From Anarhynchus alexandrinus (Eukaryota; Chordata; Aves; Charadriiformes; Charadriidae), in NCBI GenBank assembly GCA_008711295.1, contig VUYV01000020.1, positions 6,063,094 to 6,127,093 of the forward strand: 64,000 nucleotides of DNA, written 5' to 3'. This document shows positions 37,600-51,900 of the stretch, piece after piece. The first letter of the stretch is position 1, and each line of letters begins with the position of its first letter. A program made the translations under genes and the position numbers. Under the pieces are notes generated by a model, which made no database searches, had not been told where the DNA came from, and saw nothing but the letters and a program-made list of their open reading frames with translations.

Positions 37600-40500
37600 A
37601 GGAAATCTTGGCTGTTTTCCATATAAAGGACATCAACGATACCAGCAGGAATAAGACCATGGTGTCAAGATTATGGCTTATATAATATTTTCATTCTAAA
37701 CTACATTACCTACTGTCCTGTAACTTGTTTGTAAAATCACTCTTTTCATACCTCAGATACCAGTTGTTGATAAACCACCGAAAATGCCTTACATTATGTT
37801 TTGCTGCATAGTCAGTTGCTTAAATTTTAGTGAGCTTTTCATACTTCCTACTTGCAGAAACTCTTAGCCATCCTCTGTTTTCCCTTTTGGCTTTATATTT
37901 AGTTTTCAAATAGCTATTTCTGTGCCTTTGCCACAAGCAATATAAAAATTACCTCTAGACCATAAGCAGAAACAGGAAGTAAAAGCAAATCACCCAGTCT
38001 TACAAAACAGTGCTGATCTTCAGCAAGGGATTTAAATATTGAGATGTAGCCACCTCAAAATTAACACTATCAGACGAGGGAAGCATTCATTTTGGAGGTT
38101 TGTCACCAACCGCAACGGAAACACCACAGACATAAGCATAAGCTTTTTACATTTTCTTCATTTAATTGAATACGAATGTGGTGGGGGCAACTAGATGCAA
38201 AATTAGTGAGATGGGCAGTGCTATTTAGGTGAGACCACAATACAGTGCAACAGGAACAGGTAGCACTGATGAGACAAGACAAAGTCAACCAAATGAATAA
38301 GAGGCTGTTTTGTGTACTCCAGCATCTTCCAGTTAAGTGATACAATTTATTGTCCCTAAGAAGACTCCAGACAGGCACAATGAAAATCTAGAATTAAAAC
38401 TGTAAGTAACTTGGTCATTTGAACATAAAAAGGATACATGCTAAATCAATATAAATAAATATCCCAATACTATTAAAAGCATTATTTGATTATTGCGTTT
38501 GATAAAACTATAATGGAACTACCTGTTTTTCTGATGCAACATATCAAACATGCTAACACTTTCCAGGCACTGACAAAAGGTTTTTCAGTTAAAAATTATT
38601 TCTTTAAACTACAAAATATAAATATTTATGTGCGTATACACACACATACATGTGTCGTTTTGACTGGCAGAACCAGTTTAGTCTAAATTTTTTTCATCTT
38701 CCTCTGTCTTTTTGATGGTAAAATTAATTTTTCTTTGGTAATCTGAATGGTCTCTTAACAAGATTATCTCCTATTTATTATGTTTTTTCTACGGATTCTG
38801 TTTATCTTCTCAAATGCAAAATGTACAAGAAGTGGTGTTTTGGATTGGCAGCTCCATGCCTCGTTATTGCCATATGAATGCAGGGTAATTTAACCCCAAA
38901 CCTTCGAATAAAATACAAATATTAACATTTGCAATTATTTTTTCCTAAGAATGAACTCTAAATAAATGACACAGTTTCTCTGCCACACCAAAATAGCGAC
39001 TTCGCCCCACAGCAATTACATATTTCAGTAGCCTTTCCACGACAAATCAAAGAGGAAAATCCACTCTGCTGTTCAACTGAATCTGTCATCTATGTAACTG
39101 CTTTTTCTTATCCTAACTATAGCAAACATTTAAAGATCTCGGCAAGGAAGGATTTACAGGAAATTACAGCTCCAAATACAGATATCCAAGTAAGAATCAG
39201 TTTTGCCGGGGCAGCGACTTCAGACTCTGGCCTGCCTGCGCTTCTGGAGACGACGCTGGCAGGAAGTGGAAGGGGAAGCAACGCACTCCAGGCCGGGATA
39301 AGCAGCTCAGCAGGAAGCGAGGGAAGGCAGTTCCAGGCCAGACAGCAAGATAATGAATTCAATCCAACCTCACAGTAATGAGGAGAAAAAGAAGTTTGAC
39401 TTTGATTTTTAGCTCCAAATTCAAACAATGCGATTAATGGTCGTCTGCTCTCTTCCTCCCATTGTAACAAGGCATAAAACAAGCTTTGTTTGGTGTAGCA
39501 TTCAGAGCAAGAGAAGACACTACTTGTATGCATTGGTGCCGAGAGCTGTGCATAATCAAACCCTGTACAAAGAACCACGGGACAGATAAGTCTTTAGTGC
39601 CTACAGAGACAGACACCAAGTGAAATTTTCATAAGAACCTAAATGGCATAGGTGGCTACGTCCCAGTGAAGTTAAGGAACAAAAGCAGAAAAAGCCCTGG
39701 TTCCACATTGCTTTCTGTGGAGAGATATTTGCCTCAAGAGACTCTTTGCCTGATTGCTGAAACTTTTCCATTGGGTTCTCTAGAAGGAGCTACCAAGAAT
39801 AGGCACTAACCAAGTGAGAAAAAAAAAAAAGATGATGTCTTTTTAAAAAAAAATTAAAAATCTCTTTCTTCACAGTTACTGAGGTTTTGTGCCTGTTTCT
39901 TAGAAAACGACCTTCTGAAATGCTATTGATTACATTGCTACACAAAAGTAACAGTAAATTTACAAAAAGGATATCAGTATTAAGAACACTGAGAGAATAA
40001 TTTCAAACTGGAATTACCTAATCTTTAACAGCACACTTCATGTTCAGCTCATCTGTGATTAATGCATACCAACCTACGAAGTCAGTCCTCAACTGTTATT
40101 TGAGGAAGAAGGACTAAAAGGGAAAAGAAGGAAAAGATTTAGTTGGGTGCTATAAAAATAGGAAACTTGTAATAAAATTTAGATCCTACTGAATTTAACA
40201 ATGCCATTATTTAACTTTATTCTGAGTAATCTTTAACAGAAACTCCAATTTTCTAACTAATTAAAAACCCCAACCGTATGTCTCCCAGGAATACAGAGAA
40301 GAATGAATAAAGAGAAAACTCAACATCAATACCAGCAAACTGAAGAAATGGATTCCAGATGCTTAAAGACAGATTCTTTTCTTAGTCTTTCTAGTGTAGG
40401 TATGAAACTGGAAGGTTGGATTCTTTCCATGTTGTCTTCCAAATCTCCTATTGATGTAAAATTGTTCCAGTAGAGCTGGGTTGGCCTCATTACAATCACA

Positions 40501-42440
40501 AAATAAATACTGCATGCATCATGTTATCCAAAGTTTCTCAGACCAGAAATGCTGCAACAATTTCAGTTTCACCTGTGCTGTAGCAAATCCAATCCACTTT
40601 TGAAGTTTTTACGCAGTGCTTCAATGATGGTAACGTTAGCAGTATTGCTAGAAGGAATCACTCTTAAAACTATTATGTAAATAAAACCCTGAGAGATGAT
40701 AGCTGTGACATCAGCAGCATACGGTATTTGTAACTCAAAAAAAGAATTTGGTAACAAAATAATTCCATTTTGATATTTTTATATGGGTAAGAGTTTGGGC
40801 AAAGAAATGAAAAAGATGCAAGTTCTCAAATACAACTTTTTATAGCCTGTACATCTGCCATGTACACAGTAAAGGGAAACTCCTTCCACTACTCTTACTA
40901 TATATTAAATTAGGAATCAGGAGTCTTATTCCCTAGAAATTAATATTAATACTGCAGAGAAACTGGTGTAGAATGTATTGGACAGTATTAGTTGCATCAG
41001 CTTTTCACAAGTTTATTTGCAAATGACTTCAGGATTCTTAAAGGCTTTCTTCTCCAAAGGCAGTAGAAAATTAGGCAATGAAATTAAATACTTTCTAATA
41101 CTTTCCATAATTTTTTATGTGTAGCTAAACTGACAGAGAAGAAAAATGTTTGTATTTCCTACTCTAAATTTTTCACTGAGTCACCATTCTTCGTTTGTAA
41201 GGAAACAGTGTGCCTAACAACCTAAGTGATTCATCCAGTGGGTAGCAAGAGTTCCACTGACCCCTGCTGTGGCCAAGGAAATGAGTGATAAGCCTGAAAA
41301 GAATACAGAAATATAGGCCCATGTTATTTGATAGCTGAGATCCCAAGTCAGCCTTTCTGAAGCAATATAGAGTTAGAAATCTGTAAATAATGAGGACTGT
41401 GGTGCTGCAAAGAAACAGAAACTTGAAAAGCTGGATCAAATCCTAATATGCCAAATGGCTTGGCTATCCTAGATGGAAAGTCTGTGAGCACACAGTCCTT
41501 CAGAGAAGACATCAAACAAGATACTACTGAGTATGTGAAGTCCCCCGCCCCTTTTCCTACTCAAAAAATTAGGAAAAATACTTGAAGAACAAGATACGAT
41601 TTCCTTACATAACTTAGTCAAGCACTCAAGCACAGATAAGGGAAATGCTTAATCTACCTAAGAGAAGCTAAATAACTTCTAGCGATGTGTATGTTCTTCT
41701 GAAATTAAGCCCTCCAAAGCAGTACCTTAACAAAACAAGAAACGTCGTTTCTGATACTGATTATATCCCACAAAGACTAAATGAAGTAAAATATATCTTA
41801 TACATGTTACATGTCTGACCTTCCCTGAACACGCATAATTTATGCTCTCTAATAATAAAGACCAGGGCTGACAGCCTTTTTTTAAAACAAAACAAAACTA
41901 TAATTAAAGATTTTTAATTTTCAAATCCTGAAAGTCATTAAGAGAGTCTTCAGCTTTTGGTTTGGTTTTGCTGGTTTAAGATCAATTCTGAAATCCACTA
42001 CACCACACACTGGAAAAAAATCTATTCATTATGGTCAATTTGCCAGTCTCAAAATTAAAAGTATAACTAAGAACTAATAACTCCTGCATTTGTACACAAA
42101 AGTACTATATTCAGTAAAATGTCCTGAGAAAGGATTTTGAAAAGGGACCCCGATTACAATTTAATAACTATAGCCAGCAAGAAGAGTTTAATAATTATAA
42201 ATCCTTTAAAAAAAAGCAAAAACCCCAAACTAAAAGTTCATTTAAGATTCTGAAACAGGGATGAATTGTATTTTCATAATTGCAAGTTCATTACATCCCA
42301 CTGAGTGTACTTTCTACTCACTCAATGAAGAGTACAGAGTTAATTGAAAACAAGATATAAATCTAAATCTCAAGTTATTTTCCAGTCTTTATCAAGCTTT
42401 TTCTCTCAAGGAAAACTTCCACTTATTAATATTAGCCTTG
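37600..42440. other. Intronic sequence, no gene recognised
   Basis: AT-rich intron interrupted by a CpG-dense patch at 39,205-39,320. Short AT/CA-rich tracts lie near 38,600-38,660. No exon or RNA gene was recognised; the 153-codon minus frame over the CpG patch shows no known domain. Confidence 0.6.
39205..39320. other. CpG-dense patch inside intron 2
   Basis: Eight CpG dinucleotides fall in about 115 bp (gccgg, gcgac, gcgc-type, cgacg, acgc, ccggg, gcgag), while flanking kilobases hold very few. It is too short for a classical CpG island. It could be a small regulatory element, part of an unrecognised insertion, or chance. Confidence 0.55.
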
Positions 42441-42457
42441 CAGAACAACAGGCAGAC

Positions 42458-42560
42458 GTACTCCTATTTTCCAGAGAAGTCTGCTGACACACAGAAGAAT
42501 CTTGCCCAAAGTCAAGATGGCAGATGCTCCAGTTATGGGGTTTAACCAGACAATCCTCAA
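42458..42560 (-). repeat. MIR-like ancient repeat relic, antisense
   Basis: actcctattttccagagaag ... gacacacagaagaat, cttgcccaaagtcaaga resembles the MIR/L2 antisense core (cctattttacagatgaggaaactgaggcacagagaagttaagtgacttgcccaaagtca). Diverged and partial. Confidence 0.4.
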
Positions 42561-43285
42561 AAATATTATAATAAAATGGGTTCATCAGTGATTCCATTGC
42601 ATACATCGAGAGCTATATTATATTGCCTGAAGTACTAAATTTGCACCAGTCTTGAAGTGTATTCAGTATAATAACTATATATTTCTATTCACTCCAAAAA
42701 CTATGAATGCATGAAAACTGCATGCTTTAAAACAAACATCTGCCTTCACAACTATTAGCAAAATCTGCTGTACTTACAGAATGCATACAGATGAATTATA
42801 AAAAAAGCCTTAGAATTCTTTTAAATTTTAACTCTATTTTTTTTCAGAAACACTTTAAAGCATTTGGAAGTATAAAAACGTATTTAGTCCACAAGCTGTT
42901 CTAACACCAAACTAAATCAGACACTGAAACTCAAATTGCTGTAGTTTAAAAAACAAAAAAATACCACCCACTATTTAAATTTTACTGCATTTTCAGCTAA
43001 TGAGACCTTTTTCATCCTTTTCTTTCCTCTGTTCAGCATGTATTCTATGTGATTCTCATACTGATATTTACAAAACATTGAAATGTTTGTGAACTCTGCT
43101 TCTGAATATAATATTAAATATAATGTTAATTGAATACGTGGGGGTGCATTGCTTGTTTACTTCATCAACGGAAATGCACAGGACTATTTTTGTAAAACTA
43201 AGAACGCGCCCACTGAGGAAAAGCCTCAAACCTCATCTTAATATTCTGACCTCTCCATCTAAAACTTTCTTCAGATGCGAAGACA

Positions 43286-43303
43286 ATCCCACAGTAGTGG
43301 GAT
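43286..43303. repeat. Perfect 7-bp hairpin
   Basis: atcccac and gtgggat flank the loop agta. Confidence 0.85.
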
Positions 43304-46300
43304 CCCGACTTTTACCAAGCCCCAGGCAACGTCCTTGCACACAGTTACTGGGAAAACTGTACTGTTAAATGGGCACTCTCAAAAAAGAAAAAAGGATGGC
43401 TTCAGTTCTTTGTTGTACAATAGTTAAATACTGCATCATATTTTCAATAAAGGCCGGACTAGATTTTCAAGCACTCTGACTAAAGTCTGAAAGCGATTAT
43501 ATATTCATACAGTTTCAATTTTCTGAAGTCTAAATGGGAAAAGAAGTTCTTTCTTCCTTTCTAGTTCTTTCTTGCCTTATGATATTGCTGTGCAAATGTA
43601 AACAATTACATCGCTCCGAAAAGAAAGCGGTACAGCTGCTTCCAGTATTTTAGACAGAGGTGAACCGATACCCTGGGTCACTTTTATCTACTATGGAAAA
43701 TTCATGAATTGCAATGGAAGATGTTTCCTTTAAATAGCACCATTCACAGCAGAGCAGAGTTCCAAGATGTTGGGATGAAGTTAAAAATGCTGTATTAAAG
43801 ATTTTTTGAAAACAGAGTCTAATAAAGAAAAAAAGCACATGCTTAGGAATTAACTGGAAAGATCCAGTTTCCTGGTACTGATCTGGGAATTATAAACAGA
43901 GAAGTAAGTAGAAAGGGCATATTTCTCAGTGTTCCTTTACAACACTGTAATATAAATGAGATTTTCTGTCTGTTCTGTCTTGGAGGAAGGAGCCCCGCTG
44001 GTGCAAACTTGCCTTATTAAAACTCCTCAGATTTATTCAGGTTGAGTATTTTGCCCTAGATCCTGATATTGCTTTACTATTTATTAATGGCTAATTTAGT
44101 GTGTGCTACAGAAATACAATTTCTGAGAAATGTACCCCAGCCTTAGTATTAGAGAAATCAAGGATATACACCACATGCAATAGCTGAAATTCCAACATAT
44201 CAGGCAGTTTGTTTGTTAAAGCTGCTAGCGTAGATTAAAAACTATATTTTACATTATTCCTGATATCACACATAATTCACTTTTTTTGAAGAATACATTA
44301 AAGAAATATGGCAGGAATAATGAAAGCAAACTAAAGTCATAGCATGAAAAAAAGACAAAGGACTAGGCAGTGTTTAAATCAGAATATCTATCTCAGCTTG
44401 CGATACTTTCCTTTGTATAGACCTTCTGAAAATCCAGAGAAATGATGAAAGGTCTTGATCTTCCTTTTTGGACTTGCTTCTTGCTTTCTTTGAAGTCCTC
44501 ATTTAAAAACTAACTTGCAAGTAATACACATATGCTCTGCTCAGTCATTTTTATGTCCAGAGACTGCTTTTTACAGTGGCAAAACAATTTCCCCTCTCCC
44601 CCCCACCCTAAGTACAAAGCATCCATGAAAAGGCTCTAGCTGAGAAAAGGAAAGAGTAAATTCTGAATGACAGATAAAGATACCTATGGAAAATGAACTG
44701 CTCTACCTCATTATTTTAGAGGTAACTCCTACTACACACAACTAGAGTAATTCTATTCTTTCAGCCAAAATGTATCTGCACGCAGATGAGGCAGGGGTGA
44801 GAGGACTGGTGGAAGGAGAAGCGACATTAGCAAGCCTCACAAACCATACAGTATTCTGAGACAACCACAAGAATTAATACAGTATTGACACTGCAGATGC
44901 CTTTGCAGAGGTATTTCCAAGAACACGTTATGATTAGCAAAATCATTAAAGAAAAAAACAAAACAACACAAATCCACATTACTATAGTCCAGAATAATGA
45001 AGTTCCAATGCATTCATTCTACTTTGGCAATGCAAAATCCACATGTTTAGTTAACAATATGCCTTAAAGATCTACCACAGACTGAAGGTCTACCAAATTA
45101 TGAGCACGGTTGCTGTTATAAAAATAATTTTAAAAAAAGGTTTATGACTATGCGAGTGTGATCTGCAAAACTAATCTCTAATTTTTAGGTCACTCACTGT
45201 ACTGCATAAGCATTACCTCAAAACAAAAGTAACAGCAAGTATAAATTTTGCTGATTTACAAAATATATAATGTATTAACTTTTCTCAAATGCTTTATCTT
45301 TACTGAAACTCTGTATTATGCACCACAGGTTTTTAATACTGTTCACTCTTCCTAAATGGGAAGTGCAAAGGACTGAAATGATTTAAGATCCTGAGGCAAA
45401 TGAGCACAGGTAATGGCACTGTCTTTTTAGAACATCTGCTTATTATCTTAAAGTCTAAGAGTTTGAAATTCAGGGTTTTACCTAAGAAATAACAATGGTA
45501 CTTTTCAGTTAAATGATTGATTTGTTTAATTAGCTTCTGAAACATGAAAAATTATTTACTTCTACTTAATATATTACAACACTTTTATGCTTATTTTCAA
45601 TGGATTCATGGAATAAATCTGCAACCGCATACAGATTTTGAGCCTCTACTAAGAACAAACTTTGCTAAATTGACTTGTTTCCAGCTGTACTCAAATATTT
45701 GTTTTAACCTATCAAGACTATACTAAAAAAATACATAGTTTTTGAGACTTCAGGTGTTTACACTAATGTAGAACTCATTTTATAAATAGAAGTAGATTTT
45801 TAGGCTATGTTGAAGGCAGTAAACATTTGGTTAATAACATTTAGAAATTACATTAACACTCACAAAGTTTTCACAACCACACTGGTACATGGAATGGCCA
45901 AGAACATGGCTAGACCTGTCTTTAATGTATGTATTACCTCATCTATTCATCTCCTAATTAACCAATTAAAATAGAGTATACCAAGATTTTTTCCCTCAAT
46001 GATATTAACAATAAATAGACTTGACTGTTGTTGGGGAGCGTAAGGGTCAAGAGGAAACAGATCTATTCAGAGCACACTACTGCAACAACAAAACTGTAGA
46101 GCAAAACACAAACTAACCATAACAGAGTATAGATTATGTATTTTATTAAGTACAACAAAACAAATATATGTATAAACAGTATTATTATATGTATTTTTTA
46201 CATCATATAATGCTATACAATGAGCATTGGATTAATCTATGTTGTGTCTTGTATTATGGAATAACTAGCCATATACAGAATTCCAAAAATGCACTCTATT

Positions 46301-48880
46301 TCAAATCTTATTACTAGTTTCACTTGTGAATGAAAACACCACTATAGCTTTTAATTTTATACTTTTCTCCAGTTTTTTTTTTCAAAAGACACACTAGGCA
46401 CACGCAGTGGTAAAATTAAATATGCCTATTCCAAAGACCTTGCACAATTTTGTTAGGAAAAAAACCCAACATATGGAAATCAGAGCTTTTACTACATAAA
46501 TGGAGAAGAGAGGGATAGCAGTTTGGAACGTGGTATGTATATGAGTTTCATTACTTTTCTATTTCAGTCTAATGCAATTTTCCTTAAACAATTACAAACT
46601 CTTACAGTACAATACAAAGGCGCCTTTAAACCAAATCTTCTACCAGCATCTTGCTCCCTGCGAAGCACTTGTTTTGGCAAACAGCTAGAAGCCTGCCAAG
46701 AAAAGGTCATCGATCTTTGCCTGAAAAGCTTGAGCCAGCTTTATACAGTAAGAGCTTATTACAAACGCAGAATGCTTACCAGATGTTCCATCAGCTAACT
46801 GGATAAAATCCAAGGGATGGCTATAAATCCACGGAGAGATGTTCGTTAGGAAGGCATTTGCCACACAAAGTCGAAATTACATAAGCCCCCTTTGGAGAAC
46901 CTCTTCACTAAGCACTGCAGTTTAAAAGCATCATGCACTGACAGACTGAATTGTCATCAAGTGCTGATTTGTATTTGCACTGATAACTTTAAAAAGAATT
47001 TGGGGTTCAAACAATTGGTCTGCAAGGTTCATTTTCCCAACCAAATGCCTGTGTCATTACTGAAGTCGGTATTAACTTGCAAGAGCAAAGAACTAAATGT
47101 GGATTGTCACACTAGTATTTCACAGCTTCTCCTCTCAGGCTTTCCAGTTATTGTCATTCAGGTAACAACACACAGAAATCTGCTCTCAGATGCCATGCTA
47201 ACAACAGGTGAAACTTCGTCTCAGAAGAAACACATCACCTACCAGCCCAACAAGTAAATACGCAACAGAGTCAGATGAATTACAGACATTAACTTATTCT
47301 GGGAAAACAAGTGATTTATTTAAAATTGTTCATTTGAGAGATGAAAAAGTTGTCTGCCTGAGCATTATAACTTTCAAGTTTCCATATTAGTATAAATGCA
47401 ATGCTTAGGGGTTTGGATTTGTGTTTTGGTTTTTTTTTGTTTTGAATAAACAAACTAGAAACTCAAGATCTGGATGGGCAAAGATTTCTTCCAGTTATAA
47501 ACAGTCATAAAATAAATTACTAGTTCTAAGAAGAGAAAGAAAGAAACCTAGGGAAAAAAATTCATTTTTCTAATAAGCATCCACACTTCAGCACAGAGGT
47601 ATTTTAAGATTAAACGAAATAAGACCCAAGAGAAAAGACATATTAGTAATAGTTTTGAATTATCCCTCCTGAGAGGAGAAAATGAAGGCATAGCAGAAGG
47701 AGAAAACTTTGCAAATCAGTTTAAGCTTCTTTTACTTCTTTGATTTTACCCTTTTTCCTCACTTGTGGTTTGAATGACTGCTGATCTTTTGGTACTGAAG
47801 AAGTGAAAAGCCGAATGGGGAAAAAATAATCCCCCAAACCCTACCAACATAAAACCAAAGCTTCAAAGGAAATAGGTTCTCAGTTGATACCTTACATAAT
47901 GAGTTTTGAAAACAAAGATTCTGGTTACATTTGAAGTTGGCTCACATACTACTGCTTTCTGTTGTTCTGTGAAAGCAAGGAAGCCTACAGAATGAAAACC
48001 AAAAAGCTAGTGTAGTATCCTACCTTTACTCAAGCTATGAGTAAAAAGGTGAAATTAGGCCTTTAGAAGAAGCAGAGTCCTCCCTTCTGAGACTCAACAG
48101 AGCAGAGCAACAAATGTGTGCCTGTTTTCTCTGACTGGGTATTTTGCTTTTCGTTGGGAAGGGAGAAAAGCTATACAATATGGACACTTCAAATCGTATC
48201 TCCCTGAGCACACAATATTCTTGAGAACTTTCAGGGGGAGCTGCATTTGTGAAAGAGCTCTAACTCATAAACCTACCTGAGTCAAGTGACTGCAGAGAGA
48301 AACCATCCAGTTAGCACTGCCAGTTCAGCACTGTCCTGTTCAGATAGTTTCAGGTTATTTTAACTCTCAGAAAAAGCCCCAGCCTTGAGTCTAAATATAT
48401 AATGTTCACGTGGTTTGCCAAGTCTTGGTAAACAGCTTCCCAGGCATCAAGCAGCATCCTTACTTCACAGATACTTTATGTTTTATCCCTGGAAGACTTC
48501 CTGCCCCAATGCCACAACAGATCCATTCATGCAGATCCTTTCCACTCCACCTACAGCTCTGGAGATGCTGCAGAGGCTTGTTGGGGCCCCCACTAAGGGC
48601 AGCACACTCTGACTCCACCTTTGCCTCTCCCCAGACTCTATATGGCTCCTTCCTAAGCCACTCCCAACACATCAGCTTCCTCTCACACATTAAAATACAG
48701 AGGAAGGTAAGGATATGTGTGCATGTGTTGAATGCTCAATCGAATTTTGGGTTGCAAAATAAAAGATAAGAAGGTCTGTGCAGTGAAACTATTAAGGGAC
48801 TCTGTGATTCTTCTTTTCCATGTGTTTACCATAAGCACATGGGCTATTATAAACAGGTTCTCCATCCACTTTCATTTAAA

Positions 48881-48900
48881 AAACAAACAAACAAAAGAAA
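48881..48900 (+). repeat. (AAAC)n tract
   Basis: aaacaaacaaacaaaagaaa, simple repeat. Confidence 0.9.
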
Positions 48901-51900
48901 AGAGGAAACCTTTGTAAACAAGTGGTTAAACCAGCACAGACAAAACTAATACAATAAAGAAGGTTGACTTCTGTGTTAAAATCTTAAAATGCAGTTATTC
49001 ACAATGAAAAGATCAACTTGAAACTTTCTTTTAGAGAGTGTGCTATTCCTCCTGGCAGTAGAATAAGGTGTTCTAGAGATACATCCTGATGTATCAGTGG
49101 GAATAGAGAACAATTTGTACCTTCTAAAAAACAGATAAATGTTTCTAGAAAGAGGTGAGCTGCTCTCCACCCACTGGAAGAATATTCAGCTGAGGTCTAT
49201 CTACCTAATCATGTACTAGAAATTCTGCACAAACACAAGCATTCTTTCACCACCTGTTCAACACCCCAAGATGAGCAGCTGATGGCTACCAGGAACTATT
49301 TCATGGCCTGCCTGATGAATCTTTCAACAGCACCACAAATGTCCCAAAATGGCAACAATCAAGAGAGAACAAAAAACCCCAACCCTATTCTATTTGCAAT
49401 AGAAGACACCAGTGAAAGAAAACACCACTCTTCACTAACACAAATTGCTGAAACAACCAAGCAAGAAGACTGGGTCCTGGATGCATGTCATTTAGACTTT
49501 GAGGCTTCTGGATAAGCACCTTCTGCTGTTTGCTGTTCAGACACTGCCTAGCACAACCAGATCTCATTTTCTGGGCCCTTACAGAATAAGCAGCATAATT
49601 AATGATGATGGCAACAATAACTACTAAGGAACAAAAGCTCTGACAAATGGTTACATTAGGAATTGTAGAGACAGTTTTCAACCCATGGGGTATTTTCTAC
49701 TAATAGATATTTACAAAAGGATGCTACAACATGGAACAGAAATACAATTTTTATTGCTGTATTGATTCTACTGAAGTTGGATGCCTGGAACAAATCCTGT
49801 GGATATTCTGATTAACAAGCTGAATCTGTTATAAATTTATCAAGTATGAGACACAAAATAGCATTAAGAAGCATACCCTGCTTTCTACTGATACTATTTT
49901 CCTTTTTCCTGCATAACTTCTGCCAATCAGCAATAATCGTGTTTGCAAAACTGAGAGCCTTCAAATAAATGAGTTAGGGAGAACTGTGAAACCTCTTCGA
50001 AACACATGTATTTTGACTTAAATGTTAAATACAAAACCTGATATAGGCAGAAGCCTAAGGACTTCTTTGTTGGATATTTCAATGCAAAAGGTCAAATAAT
50101 CAACCTTATCAAAATGTTTTACATTCACAAAATGCTGCCATGACTTCAGCTAACAGGCTTTACTGTTAAATACCAACATAAGTTCTTCACCCCATGAAAC
50201 TTAAGTATCTTACGAGCAGATGAATCTGAAAATGAATGTATTAGAAGATGTAATCTTTTGTAACTACGTAACTTGTAGACACAACCAAGAACTTCCAACA
50301 GGCTGCTTTCTGCAGCATGAGCTGTGGTGTTTTACTGCAATTCAACTGCCCGCTCTAAAATGGGGAATCTGTAATTGCATAGAAAGAAAATTGCCTAATG
50401 CAAATCGGGACATCTAACAATAAGTAATCATTACAATTGATTAGACATAGTACATAGAAAGTTTTGAATAGTTCTTAAATTTTTATTACATGCTACCTAT
50501 AATAAATACAGTTCAGAAAAAACCTAACGTGCCAAGGTCATTCTGAAGTCGTTCTACAGTTGATTCAATACTGACATTGCAAATGGTAACTTAATTTGTA
50601 AGTTGGTAGAAAGCTACCGTGAGTAACTGTATACATTTGTGTCACACACAAACCAATAATTCCACAGAAACAAGAAATCTACAATGACAAATGCAGCAGG
50701 TAGGTCACAAGCTTTTAAATATAGCAGCATCTGTCTTTCAGTCTATATAAAACTGACTTTGTTGAAAATGTTCTTAATCATTCCTCAGGCAATTTACCTC
50801 TCTTACCCACTTGATGGCCATCTGTTATTCCAGTTCATAAATTGAATCACTGTGTCATCATATTAGTTATGTTTTAAACTTCCAACCTGCATTTGGATCT
50901 TGATCAGATACACTGGAGCTCTTAAGCATTTCTGAAATAATTCAAAAAACTTCCCTCACAAAACTCTATAAGCACTAAAATAGATGAAAAAAATTGCCAA
51001 AGCATGTCAATAAAACAGTCAATGAGTGCACTTCAGCCTAGAAATAACACATATGCTATAGCACCATGGAATTAATACAGAAAACCAATATGACCTCGGA
51101 CAACAAGCGGCACTGAAGAAATAAGACAGCATGTCTTATAGAGGCCCCTGTTCATTGAAAGACTGGTAAACAGACATGCCCTTCTCCGCAGCCCTGGCAG
51201 AAGCTGAAGATCCAAGACTAAAAACCCTTGCAATCATTACACCCAGTTTGCAAAGTAACGGAGAATAAATACGATAGATCTTTCCCAGGCTACTTACTTC
51301 TTACAAACACAGGTCTACTACAAACTTTGTTTTTCTTATAGCTGCATATATACGGTGGAGTCACCAGATGTTTGGTTAATACCAGAATTGACTGATTACA
51401 TGCTTTGCAAGTCTGACAAATTCTGGCAGAGTAACAACAACAATCACCCATATTTTGACCTGGTCTCCCAAAAGCAAGTTATCAGAAATGCTTACTCTTA
51501 AAGATCCTATGTGCTTGCATATGGCAGAGTACATGGCTCAATGAAGTTAAGCAAAAAATTCCAACTAATACTACCGGACGCTGTGTCAGGTCCACAGAAG
51601 CTCCATTTGTTTGTTTGACCAAAGCAATTTGTTTTTAAAATATCCCTTAAAGTTCTGACTGGGCAGTTATTACTTGTCAACACTTAAAAAATCCAATAAA
51701 ATTATTAAAATTATAATCAAATGTTTTTATAAATCAAACTTTACTGATTAACTGTTGCAGTTATTTTAGCCTGTGAATGGATACCTTAGTGTGTATCTAC
51801 ATTTGGGAAGTTTCCACTGACACAGCTGTTTCCATTCATGGGAGACACAAATACATATTTACACTGAACACACAGAGCCATTTTAAATAAAGTAAATCTA

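Noticed and set aside
39117..39578. 153-codon minus-strand frame over the CpG patch
   Set aside because: No recognisable domain and no similarity to the missing PRKCE exons (the cysteine spacing of a C1 domain is absent).
46523..47257. Two consecutive plus-strand frames of 91 and 121 codons
   Set aside because: They are in different frames, antisense to PRKCE, with no domain or clear splice sites joining them; probably chance.
48410..48769. 119-codon plus-strand frame overlapped by three other frames
   Set aside because: Mutually overlapping frames on both strands without family motifs indicate chance.
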